Positions 1 through 9,484 of a stretch of DNA of 64,000 nt are shown here, piece after piece; position 1 is the first letter of the stretch; each line of letters begins with the position of its first letter. Source of the DNA: an uncultured Sphingomonadaceae bacterium (GTDB lineage: Bacteria; Pseudomonadota; Alphaproteobacteria; Sphingomonadales; Sphingomonadaceae); assembly GCA_947497455.1 (NCBI GenBank), contig CANMGU010000002.1, positions 1,334,506 through 1,398,505 on the forward strand. Direction: 5' to 3'. The position numbers and the translations under genes were made by a program. Below the pieces are notes generated by a model. That model saw only the letters and a list, made by a program, of their open reading frames with translations. It had not been told where the DNA came from and made no database searches.

Positions 1-261
1 TTCGGCGTCATCAAACGCAAAACCTCGGGCCATGGGGATGGCATCGGTGAACTGAAAACCAAGTTGCGAGGGTGCAATGATTGCGTTGCCGCCCTTTGTA
101 ACCGCATATTGCAGACGGCCTTCACCATTAATCTCCAATGAAACCTCGATCTGACCATTTGGTGAGGTCACCGAGGCGATATCTTCTGCCAAGGCCGGTG
201 CGGAAAGAAACGCTATGACTAGCAGCAAGAAATTGCGGACAGGGGCGTTGACCACGGTCAT
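1..261 (-). CDS. GH97 family alpha-glucosidase, N-terminal part (truncated by window edge)
   Basis: The frame is open from an ATG at 261 to the first base of the window, so only the first 87 residues are visible. They start with a signal peptide (hydrophobic core after Arg9, cleavage probably after ALA near residue 23). Next comes the beginning of the GH97 N-terminal beta-sandwich: a SPNGQIEVSLEI strand, then APSQLGFQF. GH97 enzymes are periplasmic, Ca-dependent exo-alpha-glucosidases of the SusB type that release glucose from maltooligosaccharides. It is the last visible gene of the starch operon, and its ATG overlaps the stop of the upstream GH13 glucosidase in an ATGA arrangement, so translation is probably coupled. 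The catalytic domain lies outside the window, so retaining versus inverting chemistry cannot be judged. Confidence 0.8.
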   Translation of the reverse strand, partial: MTVVNAPVRNFLLLVIAFLSAPALAEDIASVTSPNGQIEVSLEINGEGRLQYAVTKGGNAIIAPSQLGFQFTDAIPMARGFAFDDAE

Positions 262-1868
262 TCTCCTTGGTTCTTGGACAGTATAATGCCAGAATATCCT
301 GGAAGATTGCCGCTTGTGGCATCATTCACTGAATGGATAAGTGCGCCGCCATCCGTGACCCAGATCAGATCATTCGGACCCATATTAAACGCGCAGATCA
401 GTTTTTCGTTTTCGGCCTCACGTTCAAAGACCAGCAGATCGCCGTCGGCTTGCAGGATGTTCAATCGACCAGACCGCATGGCTTCGTGGTTTTTGCGCAG
501 CAAGACCAACGTTCGGGTCAGATTTAGCAGCGATGACGGATCAGTTTGCTGCTTGTCCACTGCAAGAGCATGATGATCGTCAGATACCGGTAACCACGGC
601 TGCGCTTCCGAAAAGCCGCCATTGAGCGCACCGGATTGCCATGGCATCGGGGTCCGTGCACCATCGCGGCTCAGCGTCAACGGCCAGTTCGCAATCGCCT
701 CAGGATCCTGGAGGTCTTCAAAGGCGATATCAACCTGTGTGAGACCCAGTTCTTCGCCTTGATAGATGATGATCGTGCCGCGCAGTGCGACCAGCAATAA
801 CATCTTCATCCGGGCAAAAGCATCAGCATATTCCGGAGCGACCCAACGTGAAACGGCGCGCGGGGCATCGTGGTTTTCGAATGCCCAGCTTGGCCAGCCC
901 ACGCCCGGAATATCTGGCCATTGCTCGACCGCCTCTCGCACAAGGCGAGGAGTCAGAGCATCGGCGTAGAGAAAATTAAAACCATAGGCGCTGTTGAGAT
1001 GGGTTTCTCCGGCGGTGAACAATTTCATCTCCCGCTCGGCATCATCACCGCCAACTTCGGCGACGGTAAAACAGCCTTCATATTCGTCGGTAAGCGCTCG
1101 GATACGCTCGACAAATGTTGGAATATCCGGATGTGACTGATTGTAGAGTCGCTTCTGAAAATCAAAAGAGCGCGTACGTTTTTTGTTGGATGGTGTCGCT
1201 GGAGGGTTGTCCCGCAATTCGGGATCATGCATCGCAAAATTCAGAGCATCAATGCGAAAACCATCAACGCCGCGATCAAGCCAGAACCGACCCACGCCAA
1301 GCAATGCTTCCTGCAATGTTGCATTATGTCCGTTAAGTTGCGGCTGGCTCGACAGGAAATTGTGCAGATAATATTGCCCGCGCCGCGCATCCCAGGTCCA
1401 GGCCGGACCGCCAAAGACGGACTGCCAGTTGGAAGGTGGTGAACCATCGGGTTTGGCATCGGCCCAGACATACCAGTCGGCTTTGGGGTTATCCCTGCTG
1501 CTGCGGCTCTCGGCAAACCAAGCATGTTGGTCAGAGGTATGAGAGTAAACCTGATCAATGGTTACGCGCAGGTTCAGTTCGTGGGCGCGCTTTATCAACG
1601 CATCAAAATCGGCCAGCGTGCCAAAAATTGGATCAACATCACAATAATCGGCGACGTCATAGCCGAAATCTTTCATTGGTGATTTAAAAAAGGGCGACAA
1701 CCAGATCGCATCGACACCCAGTTTGGCAACATAATCCAGATGAGCAGTGATGCCAGCAAGATCACCGATACCGTCGCCGTTGCTGTCGGCAAAGCTGCGT
1801 GGGTAAATTTGATAAATTGTGGCGCCCTTCCACCATGGTGCGGCGGTTTCGGGATTTATATCAGTCAT
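258..1868 (-). CDS. GH13 alpha-glucosidase (subfamily 23-like), cytoplasmic
   Basis: 536 aa, the usual length for GH13_23 alpha-glucosidases. It hydrolyses terminal alpha-glucosidic bonds of maltose and short maltodextrins. The (beta/alpha)8 barrel starts at WWKGATIYQIYPRSF (12-26). Catalytic residues are visible: nucleophile Asp207 in GVDGFRIDALN, acid/base Glu271 in FTVAEVGG, and transition-state Asp334 in ENHDA. There is no signal peptide, so it should act in the cytoplasm on imported sugar. I chose the ATG at 1868 because homology begins directly after it; a longer open frame upstream runs into the amylase gene and resembles nothing. It lies 25 nt downstream of the amylase stop and overlaps the GH97 start by 4 nt. 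Natural specificity (maltose, isomaltose or sucrose) is not decided by sequence. Confidence 0.93.
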   Translation of the reverse strand: MTDINPETAAPWWKGATIYQIYPRSFADSNGDGIGDLAGITAHLDYVAKLGVDAIWLSPFFKSPMKDFGYDVADYCDVDPIFGTLADFDALIKRAHELNLRVTIDQVYSHTSDQHAWFAESRSSRDNPKADWYVWADAKPDGSPPSNWQSVFGGPAWTWDARRGQYYLHNFLSSQPQLNGHNATLQEALLGVGRFWLDRGVDGFRIDALNFAMHDPELRDNPPATPSNKKRTRSFDFQKRLYNQSHPDIPTFVERIRALTDEYEGCFTVAEVGGDDAEREMKLFTAGETHLNSAYGFNFLYADALTPRLVREAVEQWPDIPGVGWPSWAFENHDAPRAVSRWVAPEYADAFARMKMLLLVALRGTIIIYQGEELGLTQVDIAFEDLQDPEAIANWPLTLSRDGARTPMPWQSGALNGGFSEAQPWLPVSDDHHALAVDKQQTDPSSLLNLTRTLVLLRKNHEAMRSGRLNILQADGDLLVFEREAENEKLICAFNMGPNDLIWVTDGGALIHSVNDATSGNLPGYSGIILSKNQGE

Positions 1869-1893
1869 GTTCTGCAGTTTGTGGAGCACGTGT

Positions 1894-3768
1894 TCACTTC
1901 TTATCCTGGGGAGCAGCCTGGCAGATGGCATAGCCAAGCGGTGGGAGGTTGACGGAAACCGATCCGGGCGCCGAAACGGTTGCGGCGCATTGACCGGCCA
2001 GAGTTGAAAAATGGACCGAATTGATGCCGACTTCGACATTTTGTTTGATCGCTTCGTTGGTCATATTAAGTGCCACAAAGACTTCAGTTCCATCATCGTC
2101 GCCGCGAGTGAAGGCGAGCAGACCCGGTTTTTCGCTACTGGCGCGCAATACCGTACGACCATAGCGCAGTTGCGGCGTCTGTTTCCGTATCTTGCTGAGC
2201 CCGGCGATCAGTTGATAAAGCGGATGCCGATTGTCGAAATTCGCTACAGCAGTGGTTGCGTCCGTCCCGATCAGGCGGTTGTCATTATAGACATCCACTT
2301 TGCTGGGAAACATATCCTCACGCGCGGCTTGATCTCCGCCATCGCCAACAAAGCCCTGCTCATCGCCGGAATAAATAGTCGGTACGCCGCGCGTCGCCAT
2401 CAGCAGAACATGTGCAAGGGATATGCGTGCAAGCCGCTCTTCTTCGCTGGCGTTCGGATAGGCAGCATCTAGCATATGGGCCATCCGGCCCATGTCGTGA
2501 TTCCCCAGAAATGTCGGCAATTGCCGCGCCGAAGCCTCACCACCAGCATAAAGCACATCGCCATTAATGAGCTTACCGAAAATGTGCGTCCCGGCTTTGC
2601 CTGTCAACATCTCGCGTGCTGCTACCTGAAACGCGAAATCGAGAACTGTAGGTAGCTCGTCACGGTGGGTGAACTGGGCGAGATAGCCCGGGTCGACTTC
2701 ATGGGCAAAGACTTCACCGAAGATATGAAAATTATCTATCCCTCTGGCTTTCGCGCGTTCGAGCATTGCCGGTGTGAAACGGGTCCAGAATTCAGGGTTC
2801 ACATGTTTGGCGGTATCGATGCGAAAGCCATCAATGCCATAGTCGTCGATCCAATCACCGAATATCTCGATAAACCCGTCTACCACCCGCGGGTTTTCGG
2901 TCATCAGATCATCGAGGCCGACGAAATCACCATAGCGTGAGGATTCGCCTTCAAATGTCGTATCGCCGCGATTGTGATACCAGATCGGATCATTGAGCCA
3001 CGCGGGAACCTTGATATTCTCCTCTCCCGGGGCGGTAACCGGAGTATAGGCATAGGTCGGGTCGGTAAGTTTCGCGAAATTTTCCGCTGTCATCACTGCG
3101 TCGCCAGCAAAACCTCCATTGATTGCGGCGCCGTCCACGCCGCCTTTGCGCTGATAAGGATAGTCGGCCTTGCTGCGATAGCTACATTCCTTTTTGCCTT
3201 CGCACTCCTTGGGATAAAGGACATCCGCCGTGTGATTGGCAATGATATCCATATAGACTTTCATCCCGCGCGCATGGGCCGCGTCAACAAAGGCACGAAA
3301 TTCTTCATTGGTACCAAAATGCGGATCGACCTGGGTAAAGTCAGTGACCCAATAGCCATGATAGCCAGCGCTTTCATTACCGGGCGTGCCCTGTACAGGC
3401 TTGTTCTTGAAGATCGGCGCAAACCAGATGGCGGTCACGCCAAGCCCCTGAATATAATCCAGTCTTTCCGTCAATCCCTTTAGGTCGCCGCCATGATAAA
3501 AGCCTTTATGGGTTGGGTCATAGCCGGATTTTAATCGCCCGCCTTCAATACCGGAAGTGTCATTCTGTGGATCGCCATTTTCAAAGCGATCGGGTAGCAC
3601 GAAATAGATTATTTCATCTTCGGGAAGCCGCGCTCTTACGTTGTCCAAAGCGACTGTCGCTTCACCATCGCCATAGATCGGAGCATCTTGCGCTTCTGCT
3701 TGCCCGCAACCGCTTAGAAGCGATGTCGACATGGCCAAGCTGGCCAGCAAAGAAATTTTCTTCATCAT
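1894..3768 (-). CDS. Lipoprotein alpha-amylase (GH13)
   Basis: 624 aa. The N-terminus MMKKISLLAS... ends in a lipobox LLSGC with the acylated Cys at residue 21, so this is a membrane-anchored extracytoplasmic enzyme. The GH13 barrel runs from about residue 52 to 520: region I DIIANHT (174-180), nucleophile Asp318 in GIDGFRIDTAKH, acid/base Glu352 in FGEVFAHE, and NHD at 423-425. A C-terminal beta domain follows. It should cut starch or maltodextrin in the periplasm or at the surface and feed the two alpha-glucosidases downstream. Its ATG overlaps the halogenase-like stop as TAATG, so translation is coupled. The initiator may be either of the first two Met codons. Neopullulanase or cyclomaltodextrinase activity is possible; I name it by family. 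Confidence 0.92.
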   Translation of the reverse strand: MMKKISLLASLAMSTSLLSGCGQAEAQDAPIYGDGEATVALDNVRARLPEDEIIYFVLPDRFENGDPQNDTSGIEGGRLKSGYDPTHKGFYHGGDLKGLTERLDYIQGLGVTAIWFAPIFKNKPVQGTPGNESAGYHGYWVTDFTQVDPHFGTNEEFRAFVDAAHARGMKVYMDIIANHTADVLYPKECEGKKECSYRSKADYPYQRKGGVDGAAINGGFAGDAVMTAENFAKLTDPTYAYTPVTAPGEENIKVPAWLNDPIWYHNRGDTTFEGESSRYGDFVGLDDLMTENPRVVDGFIEIFGDWIDDYGIDGFRIDTAKHVNPEFWTRFTPAMLERAKARGIDNFHIFGEVFAHEVDPGYLAQFTHRDELPTVLDFAFQVAAREMLTGKAGTHIFGKLINGDVLYAGGEASARQLPTFLGNHDMGRMAHMLDAAYPNASEEERLARISLAHVLLMATRGVPTIYSGDEQGFVGDGGDQAAREDMFPSKVDVYNDNRLIGTDATTAVANFDNRHPLYQLIAGLSKIRKQTPQLRYGRTVLRASSEKPGLLAFTRGDDDGTEVFVALNMTNEAIKQNVEVGINSVHFSTLAGQCAATVSAPGSVSVNLPPLGYAICQAAPQDKK

Positions 3769-5285
3769 TATGCTACGATCCTGTTGGTTGGGGAGGGTTG
3801 TTGCTGCGCGGCGCAGTGGCGGGCTATATATTTGCTGTGGTCTGGCATGCGTGACGCCACGGTCTTGGCATGTTGGCCGGTGAGTTTGAGGAATTCAGAC
3901 AGGTCTTTCTCGCTGAGCTGATCGGCGAGGGGATGGTAGCCTTCAGGAACAATGCCCTGTCCGACGAGAACCTGGAGCCAGCCAGCTTCGGTAAACAATT
4001 CCTCATGTTCACGTACGATCCGGCCATTTGCTTCGAAAAGCGCAATTTTATGGGCCAAGCTATCTGGAATCTCGGTATCGCGGACCGCCTGCCAAAACGG
4101 TTCATTCCGGCCATTGGCATGGTAGTGGAGGATCAGAAAATCACGGATCCGTTCCCACTCAAAGTCCGTCTGGCGGTTATATTCGGTGATATCGGCATCC
4201 GCGATCTGATTGCCCGGGAGGAGCTGTAAAAGCCGTGCGATGGCGGATTGAATGAGATGAATGCTGGTTGATTCCAGTGGCTCCATGAACCCTGCGGACA
4301 GGCCAAGCGCAACACAGTTTTTAACCCAGGCGCGCTTGCGCTTCCCGGTGGTGAATTGCAATGTCCGGGGGGTATCCAAAGCGGCACCGTCAAGATTATC
4401 GAGCAGGATCGAAGCCGCTTCGTCATCGGCTATGTGGGCGCTGCTATAGACATGTCCATTCCCAGTGCGGTGCTGCAGGGGAATACGCCACTGCCAACCC
4501 GCTTTGCGCGCGGATGCTCTGGTATAAGGCGTGAGCGGTTGGGTCGTCTCGCATGGTACTGCGACCGCACGATCACAAGGCAGCCAATGGCGCCAATCGT
4601 GATAGCCTGCGTTCAATGCCCCTTCGATCAACAGGCCGTGAAAACCGGTACAATCGATGAAAAAATCACCTTCAACAACTTGCCCGGATTCCAAACGCAA
4701 CAATTGGATAGCACCATTTTCGCAATCTTGCGTAACTTCGGCAATCAGGCCCTCGATGCGTTTGACACCGCCAGCTTCGGCATGTTGTCGGAGGAATTTT
4801 GCGTAAAGCCCAGCGTCAAAATGATAGGCATAGGCGACACCGCTGGGGAGCTGGCCCGGCTTTTCCTCGACCCGGCCGAACCGGTTTTCTGCAGAAGCCA
4901 CAGCGCAGGGGCTGGCAGACCACAAGTCAGTTGTTATGCCGTTCTTCAGGGCGCGCAGCCAATAATGGTGATAGCTGGTCAGCCCCAGTTGCCGACCGAC
5001 ATTGCCGAAAGCATGGATATAATTCTGACCCTCTCCGGTCCACCCATCAAATTGGATACCGAGTTTGAAACTGCCCTGGGTCGCCGCAACAAAGGCATTT
5101 TCGTCAATGCCGAGGCCATGATTGAAAAGACGGATCTGAGGTATTGTGGCTTCGCCGACGCCAACTGTTCCGATCGCATCGGATTCAACCAGTGTGATGT
5201 TCGCCTGTTTACCGAGGAAGCGGCTAAGCGCTGCCGCTGCCATCCAGCCAGCGGTTCCCCCGCCGGCAATGACAAAATTCTGCAT
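3768..5285 (-). CDS. Tryptophan-halogenase-family FAD-dependent protein
   Basis: 505 aa. The N-terminus has the FAD-binding motif IAGGGTAGWMAA (6-17). Family hallmarks are present: GEATIP (44-49), the lysine expected to form the lysine chloramine (Lys74 in SFKLGI), the WxWxIP motif as WQWRIP (264-269), and EPLEST (335-340). In characterised halogenases (PrnA, RebH) such proteins chlorinate tryptophan using FADH2 and chloride. Here the gene sits between a TonB receptor and an alpha-amylase, a context common in Caulobacter and sphingomonad carbohydrate loci with no indole substrate gene nearby. The real substrate is therefore unknown and the family name should not be read as function. The ATG at 5285 places the FAD motif at the usual distance from the start. 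Confidence 0.88.
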   Translation of the reverse strand: MQNFVIAGGGTAGWMAAAALSRFLGKQANITLVESDAIGTVGVGEATIPQIRLFNHGLGIDENAFVAATQGSFKLGIQFDGWTGEGQNYIHAFGNVGRQLGLTSYHHYWLRALKNGITTDLWSASPCAVASAENRFGRVEEKPGQLPSGVAYAYHFDAGLYAKFLRQHAEAGGVKRIEGLIAEVTQDCENGAIQLLRLESGQVVEGDFFIDCTGFHGLLIEGALNAGYHDWRHWLPCDRAVAVPCETTQPLTPYTRASARKAGWQWRIPLQHRTGNGHVYSSAHIADDEAASILLDNLDGAALDTPRTLQFTTGKRKRAWVKNCVALGLSAGFMEPLESTSIHLIQSAIARLLQLLPGNQIADADITEYNRQTDFEWERIRDFLILHYHANGRNEPFWQAVRDTEIPDSLAHKIALFEANGRIVREHEELFTEAGWLQVLVGQGIVPEGYHPLADQLSEKDLSEFLKLTGQHAKTVASRMPDHSKYIARHCAAQQQPSPTNRIVA

Positions 5286-5393
5286 TGCCGCCTCCCTCAT
5301 TTATCTATCACAACAGTTATGCCAACTGCCGGACCCGTTCACAATGACCCTTCAAGCTCAGGACATTGTCAACAGATCCGGCCATCGACCATA

Positions 5394-8144
5394 TCAGAAT
5401 TTAAAGGACGCTCCGATCAGGAACCGGCGGCCATAAATCTGATAATCGATCACTTTCAATCGCTCGCCGTCACCGTCAATCGATGCGAAACGCTCGTCGG
5501 TCAGGTTCTGACCCTGTAAATAGAGGGAGAGGCCTTCGAGTGCGCTGCCTTCCTGGAAGTCATAGCCGATCTGTGCATCGACAATGGTTTCAGGCAAAGC
5601 CAATCGCCGTGTCAGATTCCCGCCGAAGCCGCTAAAGTCTGCCAAAAATCTTGACCGGTGGCGGGCGCTGACGCGGGAGTTAAAGCCCCATTTTTCGAAG
5701 AACAAAGTACCGTTCGCGGTCCATTTGGAATAGCCGGGAATATCATCAATATCGCCGTTGGCATCTTCGACTTTGCTTTCCGTATAGCCGACACCGCCGG
5801 TCACACCAAAGCCATCCAGAGCTTCGGTGATATTGTTGAACGGAAGTGTCATTGCGAGTTCACCGCCATAAAAATCGCCACCGCCGGTGTTTACCGACCT
5901 TTCAAGCAGGCCGATCGGCGTATCGATTGGCAGGCCTTGCGGAAGCGGAAGGCCCGTATAATCAAATGGCTGCTTGCTGCGATCAATATAGCTAACGATA
6001 TCCTTGTAAAACAGCTGCAAGGAAATCACTGCGGACTGACCGAAATATTTCTCGAAGTTCAGGTCAATCGCATTTGCGCGATAGGGCCGTAGAAACGGGT
6101 TGCCGCCCGATCCGTCCAGAAACACGCCGCTGGGATCCGTTTCGTTGCGGCTATATTCCAGAGACACCCTCATATCATCAATTCTTGGTCGCTGGATTTC
6201 CCGCGCAGCAGCAAAGCGGATGATGAAATCGCTGTCGAACCGCAAAGACAGATTGAGACTAGGCAGAACATCCCAATAGCTGTCACCTAGCGTACGATCC
6301 GTACGCACACCGTCAGCAAAAGTCGGTCCGCTCGATTCCTGATCGGTATTGATTGCTTGAACGCCGAAGTTGCCAGTCAGTGTGGCGTTACCGAATTCCT
6401 GTTCGATATCTGCTTGTAGATACGCCGTCAGGATGTCTTCGCTGACCGAATAGGCTTTGGCGAAAACATCTGGAACATTATTAGGTTCCAGTATCAATAC
6501 ACCGTCGTCAATCAATTGGCGCGCATCATAGCTGACAATTGGACCAAGGCCGAGATAGTCCAGATTGGTAGGTCGGAGCAATGCATCCTGGGGAATGGCT
6601 GTCTCTAATGCTCCACCAGCCAGTCTTACCAGTGATTCATCGGGTGTCAGGCTCTTGTCGCGGTCCGTATAGTTGAGGCCGAATTTGAGCGCCTTTATGA
6701 ATCCACCATCAAATTCCTTTTCAACACCGACACGATATTGCTTGAGTTCGTCTTCGACGATCCGGTCATTATAGTAACCGGCCTGTGGAACAACGCCGCC
6801 GCCCCAACCCAAGGGGTCGGTAAGGAATATCGCGCTGGGGTCGCTATAATCCAGCGACGGATCAAACACCGTGCCAGAGGAGCCAGACTGGAAATTGATG
6901 GTTGCGGAAGCACCATTGCCGGTGTCATCGCCGTTGAAACCGGTTCCCGAATAGCTTTCGATGCTCAGCTCGTTGCGGTCGGTCTTGGAATATCCAATAT
7001 CGATAAAGGCTTTCCAACCGTCATCGCCTTCATAAGTGGTGTTGAAACCGAAAGAATAGAGATCAGCTTTGCGTTGAAAGATGTCATTGCGAATGACGCC
7101 GCGAACATTTTCGAACGTACCCGCTGTGGCAAATCCGTTTTCGAATGTGAAGTTGGCGGGATCACCAGTTGTTCCGAATCCACCGCCAAATGCCAGCGGC
7201 AGTTCAATGCCGCGCTTGGATTGGTCATCGTTGAAGTTTGAATAGAAACCATCCAGCGTCATCATGACGGTATCGGCGGGCTGATATTGCAAGGTACCGT
7301 TTATGCCGAAGCGCTTGAGCTCCGTAGAGGTCACAAATGATTTCGAACCGCCAATTGCAAATGGTGCTGCGTCCGACCCGTCACCGGCATAGCCCCAGGC
7401 ATTAAATTCCTGCAGTTGATAGGGTTCGTCCACATAAGCTGCGGCAATGGCGATACCGATTGTATCGTCGGCAAACTGGTCGACATAGGTGCCATTGACC
7501 CGATAACCATATTTTGAGAAGCCAGCGTTCAGCGCACCAAGGTCAGCATAGGTGCCGCGTCCGCCAATTGCTATTACGCGATCGCGATATTCGAGGGGGC
7601 GGATCGTGCGAACATCGATAGTGCCTGCAAGGCCTTGGCCGACAAGTGATGCGCTGGGAGATTTATACACAACGACTTGGCTGACCACTTCGGAAGGATA
7701 TTGATCAAATTCTACAGCGCGGTTGTCACCGGTTGATGTTTGCTCCCGGCCATTAAGCAATGTTTGCGAGAAATCAGGACCGAGACCGCGAACAGCAATA
7801 ACATTGGCGCGGCCGTTGAGCCGCTGTGATGTCAAGCCAGGCAGGCGAGCGATGGATTCACCGATAGAAGCGTCCGGCAATTTACCGATGTCTTCCGCAG
7901 TGACCGATTCTAGAATCTGATCGCTTTGCTTCTTTTCGTTGACGGCACTTTCGAGGCTGGCACGAAAACCAGTGACAACGATAACGCCTTCTTCCTCATC
8001 AATTTCCGCAGAAGACCTGTTTTCCTGACTGCTCTCTTGCGCAAATGCTGTTGTGCTGCCAGCGGCGATTGCCAGTGACAGTCCAAGCGCAGCGCGACTG
8101 GTTTGAAGAAGGCCATGCTTCTTACTGAATTGTGATTTCTTCAT
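5394..8144 (-). CDS. TonB-dependent receptor for maltodextrin (Xanthomonas/Caulobacter type)
   Basis: 916 aa outer-membrane active transporter, first gene of the starch operon. A signal peptide (ending TTAFAQ near residue 36) is followed by an acidic linker, a TonB-box-like segment EGVIVVTGF and the plug domain (ITAED-like VTAEDIGKLPD, RLPGL, IAVRGLGPDFSQTLLNG). A long 22-strand-type barrel follows, ending in GASFKF with the terminal Phe expected for BAM insertion. The plug motifs match the TIGR01782-like class of sugar receptors (inference from memory of the family). The ATG at 8144 is preceded by GGGGAG, and the signal peptide starts there. A 10-bp palindrome 136 nt upstream is a candidate operator for the divergent LacI protein. 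The substrate is inferred from the GH13 and GH97 neighbours. Confidence 0.92.
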   Translation of the reverse strand: MKKSQFSKKHGLLQTSRAALGLSLAIAAGSTTAFAQESSQENRSSAEIDEEEGVIVVTGFRASLESAVNEKKQSDQILESVTAEDIGKLPDASIGESIARLPGLTSQRLNGRANVIAVRGLGPDFSQTLLNGREQTSTGDNRAVEFDQYPSEVVSQVVVYKSPSASLVGQGLAGTIDVRTIRPLEYRDRVIAIGGRGTYADLGALNAGFSKYGYRVNGTYVDQFADDTIGIAIAAAYVDEPYQLQEFNAWGYAGDGSDAAPFAIGGSKSFVTSTELKRFGINGTLQYQPADTVMMTLDGFYSNFNDDQSKRGIELPLAFGGGFGTTGDPANFTFENGFATAGTFENVRGVIRNDIFQRKADLYSFGFNTTYEGDDGWKAFIDIGYSKTDRNELSIESYSGTGFNGDDTGNGASATINFQSGSSGTVFDPSLDYSDPSAIFLTDPLGWGGGVVPQAGYYNDRIVEDELKQYRVGVEKEFDGGFIKALKFGLNYTDRDKSLTPDESLVRLAGGALETAIPQDALLRPTNLDYLGLGPIVSYDARQLIDDGVLILEPNNVPDVFAKAYSVSEDILTAYLQADIEQEFGNATLTGNFGVQAINTDQESSGPTFADGVRTDRTLGDSYWDVLPSLNLSLRFDSDFIIRFAAAREIQRPRIDDMRVSLEYSRNETDPSGVFLDGSGGNPFLRPYRANAIDLNFEKYFGQSAVISLQLFYKDIVSYIDRSKQPFDYTGLPLPQGLPIDTPIGLLERSVNTGGGDFYGGELAMTLPFNNITEALDGFGVTGGVGYTESKVEDANGDIDDIPGYSKWTANGTLFFEKWGFNSRVSARHRSRFLADFSGFGGNLTRRLALPETIVDAQIGYDFQEGSALEGLSLYLQGQNLTDERFASIDGDGERLKVIDYQIYGRRFLIGASFKF

Positions 8145-8279
8145 ATTCACTCCCCTAATCGGGCTTCCGATTCGTGCCGGAAAGGCCCATAAACTCAATT
8201 TGATACCGTCACGATCTCCGCATATATCGTGCGTCAAACTCGGGTCTTTATGATCGGAAATTACGCGCTGCATAGTTCA

Positions 8280-8289
8280 CATACGTATG
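8280..8289. promoter_or_regulatory. Candidate LacI-family operator 1 (receptor/regulator intergenic)
   Basis: Perfect palindrome CATACGTATG in the 294-nt region between the divergent receptor and LacI genes. Its ATACGTAT core, with the central CG step typical of LacI-family sites, recurs at 9487-9494 before the MFS transporter. No other part of this intergenic region looks structured. Confidence 0.55.
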
Positions 8290-8438
8290 CACATGATTGG
8301 TGGGGTAGCGGATTGTAACAATTCAGCAACAAAGCTTTTCGGCTCTGACATTTGCAATATAAAGAGAATGTCCTAAGCTGTTTTGGAAGAATAAAGGCCG
8401 TGCCGACGACCGCATCGGCATGCCAGGAGAGATACCAC

Positions 8439-9482
8439 ATGGGTAGCGTGCCATCACGCAAACCAACGTCGTTTGACATTGCCTATTTGGCCGGAGTTTC
8501 TCAGCCGACTGTTTCGCGTGCGCTTCGCAACAGTCCGGCGGTTAGCGCCGCCACGCGTGAAAAAATCCAGCAAATCGCAAAAGAGCTGAATTATAAAGTC
8601 GACAAGAACGCCTCTTCGTTGCGATCACAGCAAAGCAACACTCTGGCGCTTCTGTTTTTCGAAGATCCGACACCAGATGACAGTCTGATCAATCCGTTTT
8701 TTCTTTCCATGCTGGGATCAATCACGCGGGAATGCGCGCGGCGGGGCTATGATCTGCTAATCTCATTTCAGCAACTTTCAGGCGATTGGCACACGGACTA
8801 TCAGGACAGTCATCGTGCTGATGGCATTATACTGCTCGGCTATGGTGACTATGAAGATTATCGGGATCGGCTGACGCATCTTGTCGGGCAGGGAACGCAT
8901 TTTGTACGCTGGGGACTTGCAGGAACTGACGAGCCCGGGCTTACTCTGGGTTCCGACAATCGTGGCGGCGGGAAGAAGGCCGTCCAGCATTTGCTTGCCA
9001 ATGGTCGCAAAAACATCGCGTTTATCGGCACAGCATCAAGCCATGCTCCCGAATTTGAAGCCCGCTGGCTTGGATATTGCGATGCGTTGACAGAGGCGGG
9101 CATCGCGATTGATCCAGCATTGCAGCAGGATGGGTTTAGCAGTGAGGAAAGTGGTTTGGACGGGGTGCAATCCCTAGTCGCGAGTGGTCAAAAATTCGAC
9201 GCCATTTTTGCGGCCTCCGATCTTATCGCCATCGGCGCAATGCGGGCTGTGCAGGAAGCGGGATTGAAAATTCCTGAGGATATCGCTGTGGTAGGTTTTG
9301 ACGATATACCGGCTTCTGCAATGACCGCACCGCCACTCACAACCGTGACCCAGGATTTGAAGTCGGCAGGCGAAGCTCTGGTTGCGGCTCTTTTACGGCA
9401 GATCGCTGGAGAGAAAGTCGAATCTTCTGCGCTTCCCGTGGAGTTGATGGTTCGCGATTCCTCGGCAGCATCAAAGGCATAA
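8439..9482 (+). CDS. LacI-family transcriptional regulator of the starch locus
   Basis: 347 aa. The N-terminal helix-turn-helix spans about residues 10-35 (FDIAYLAGVSQPTVSRALRN), followed by the hinge helix (AAT.EKIQQIAKELNY). From about residue 66 a periplasmic-binding-protein-like effector domain ends with the typical VVGFDDIPAS and PPLTTV. The ATG at 8439 has AGGAGA 8 nt upstream; an open frame extends further 5' but has no resemblance to the family. It is divergent from the receptor operon and followed by the sugar transporter. By analogy with MalI-type regulators of Caulobacter and sphingomonads it should repress both directions until a maltodextrin-derived ligand binds. The two ATACGTAT sites around it support this. 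Confidence 0.92.
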   Translation: MGSVPSRKPTSFDIAYLAGVSQPTVSRALRNSPAVSAATREKIQQIAKELNYKVDKNASSLRSQQSNTLALLFFEDPTPDDSLINPFFLSMLGSITRECARRGYDLLISFQQLSGDWHTDYQDSHRADGIILLGYGDYEDYRDRLTHLVGQGTHFVRWGLAGTDEPGLTLGSDNRGGGKKAVQHLLANGRKNIAFIGTASSHAPEFEARWLGYCDALTEAGIAIDPALQQDGFSSEESGLDGVQSLVASGQKFDAIFAASDLIAIGAMRAVQEAGLKIPEDIAVVGFDDIPASAMTAPPLTTVTQDLKSAGEALVAALLRQIAGEKVESSALPVELMVRDSSAASKA

Positions 9483-9484
9483 AG

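Noticed and set aside
3768..5285. Reading the halogenase as a sign of a halogenated natural-product cluster
   Set aside because: No biosynthetic genes (NRPS, PKS, tryptophan oxidase, flavin reductase) are nearby; all neighbours handle starch.
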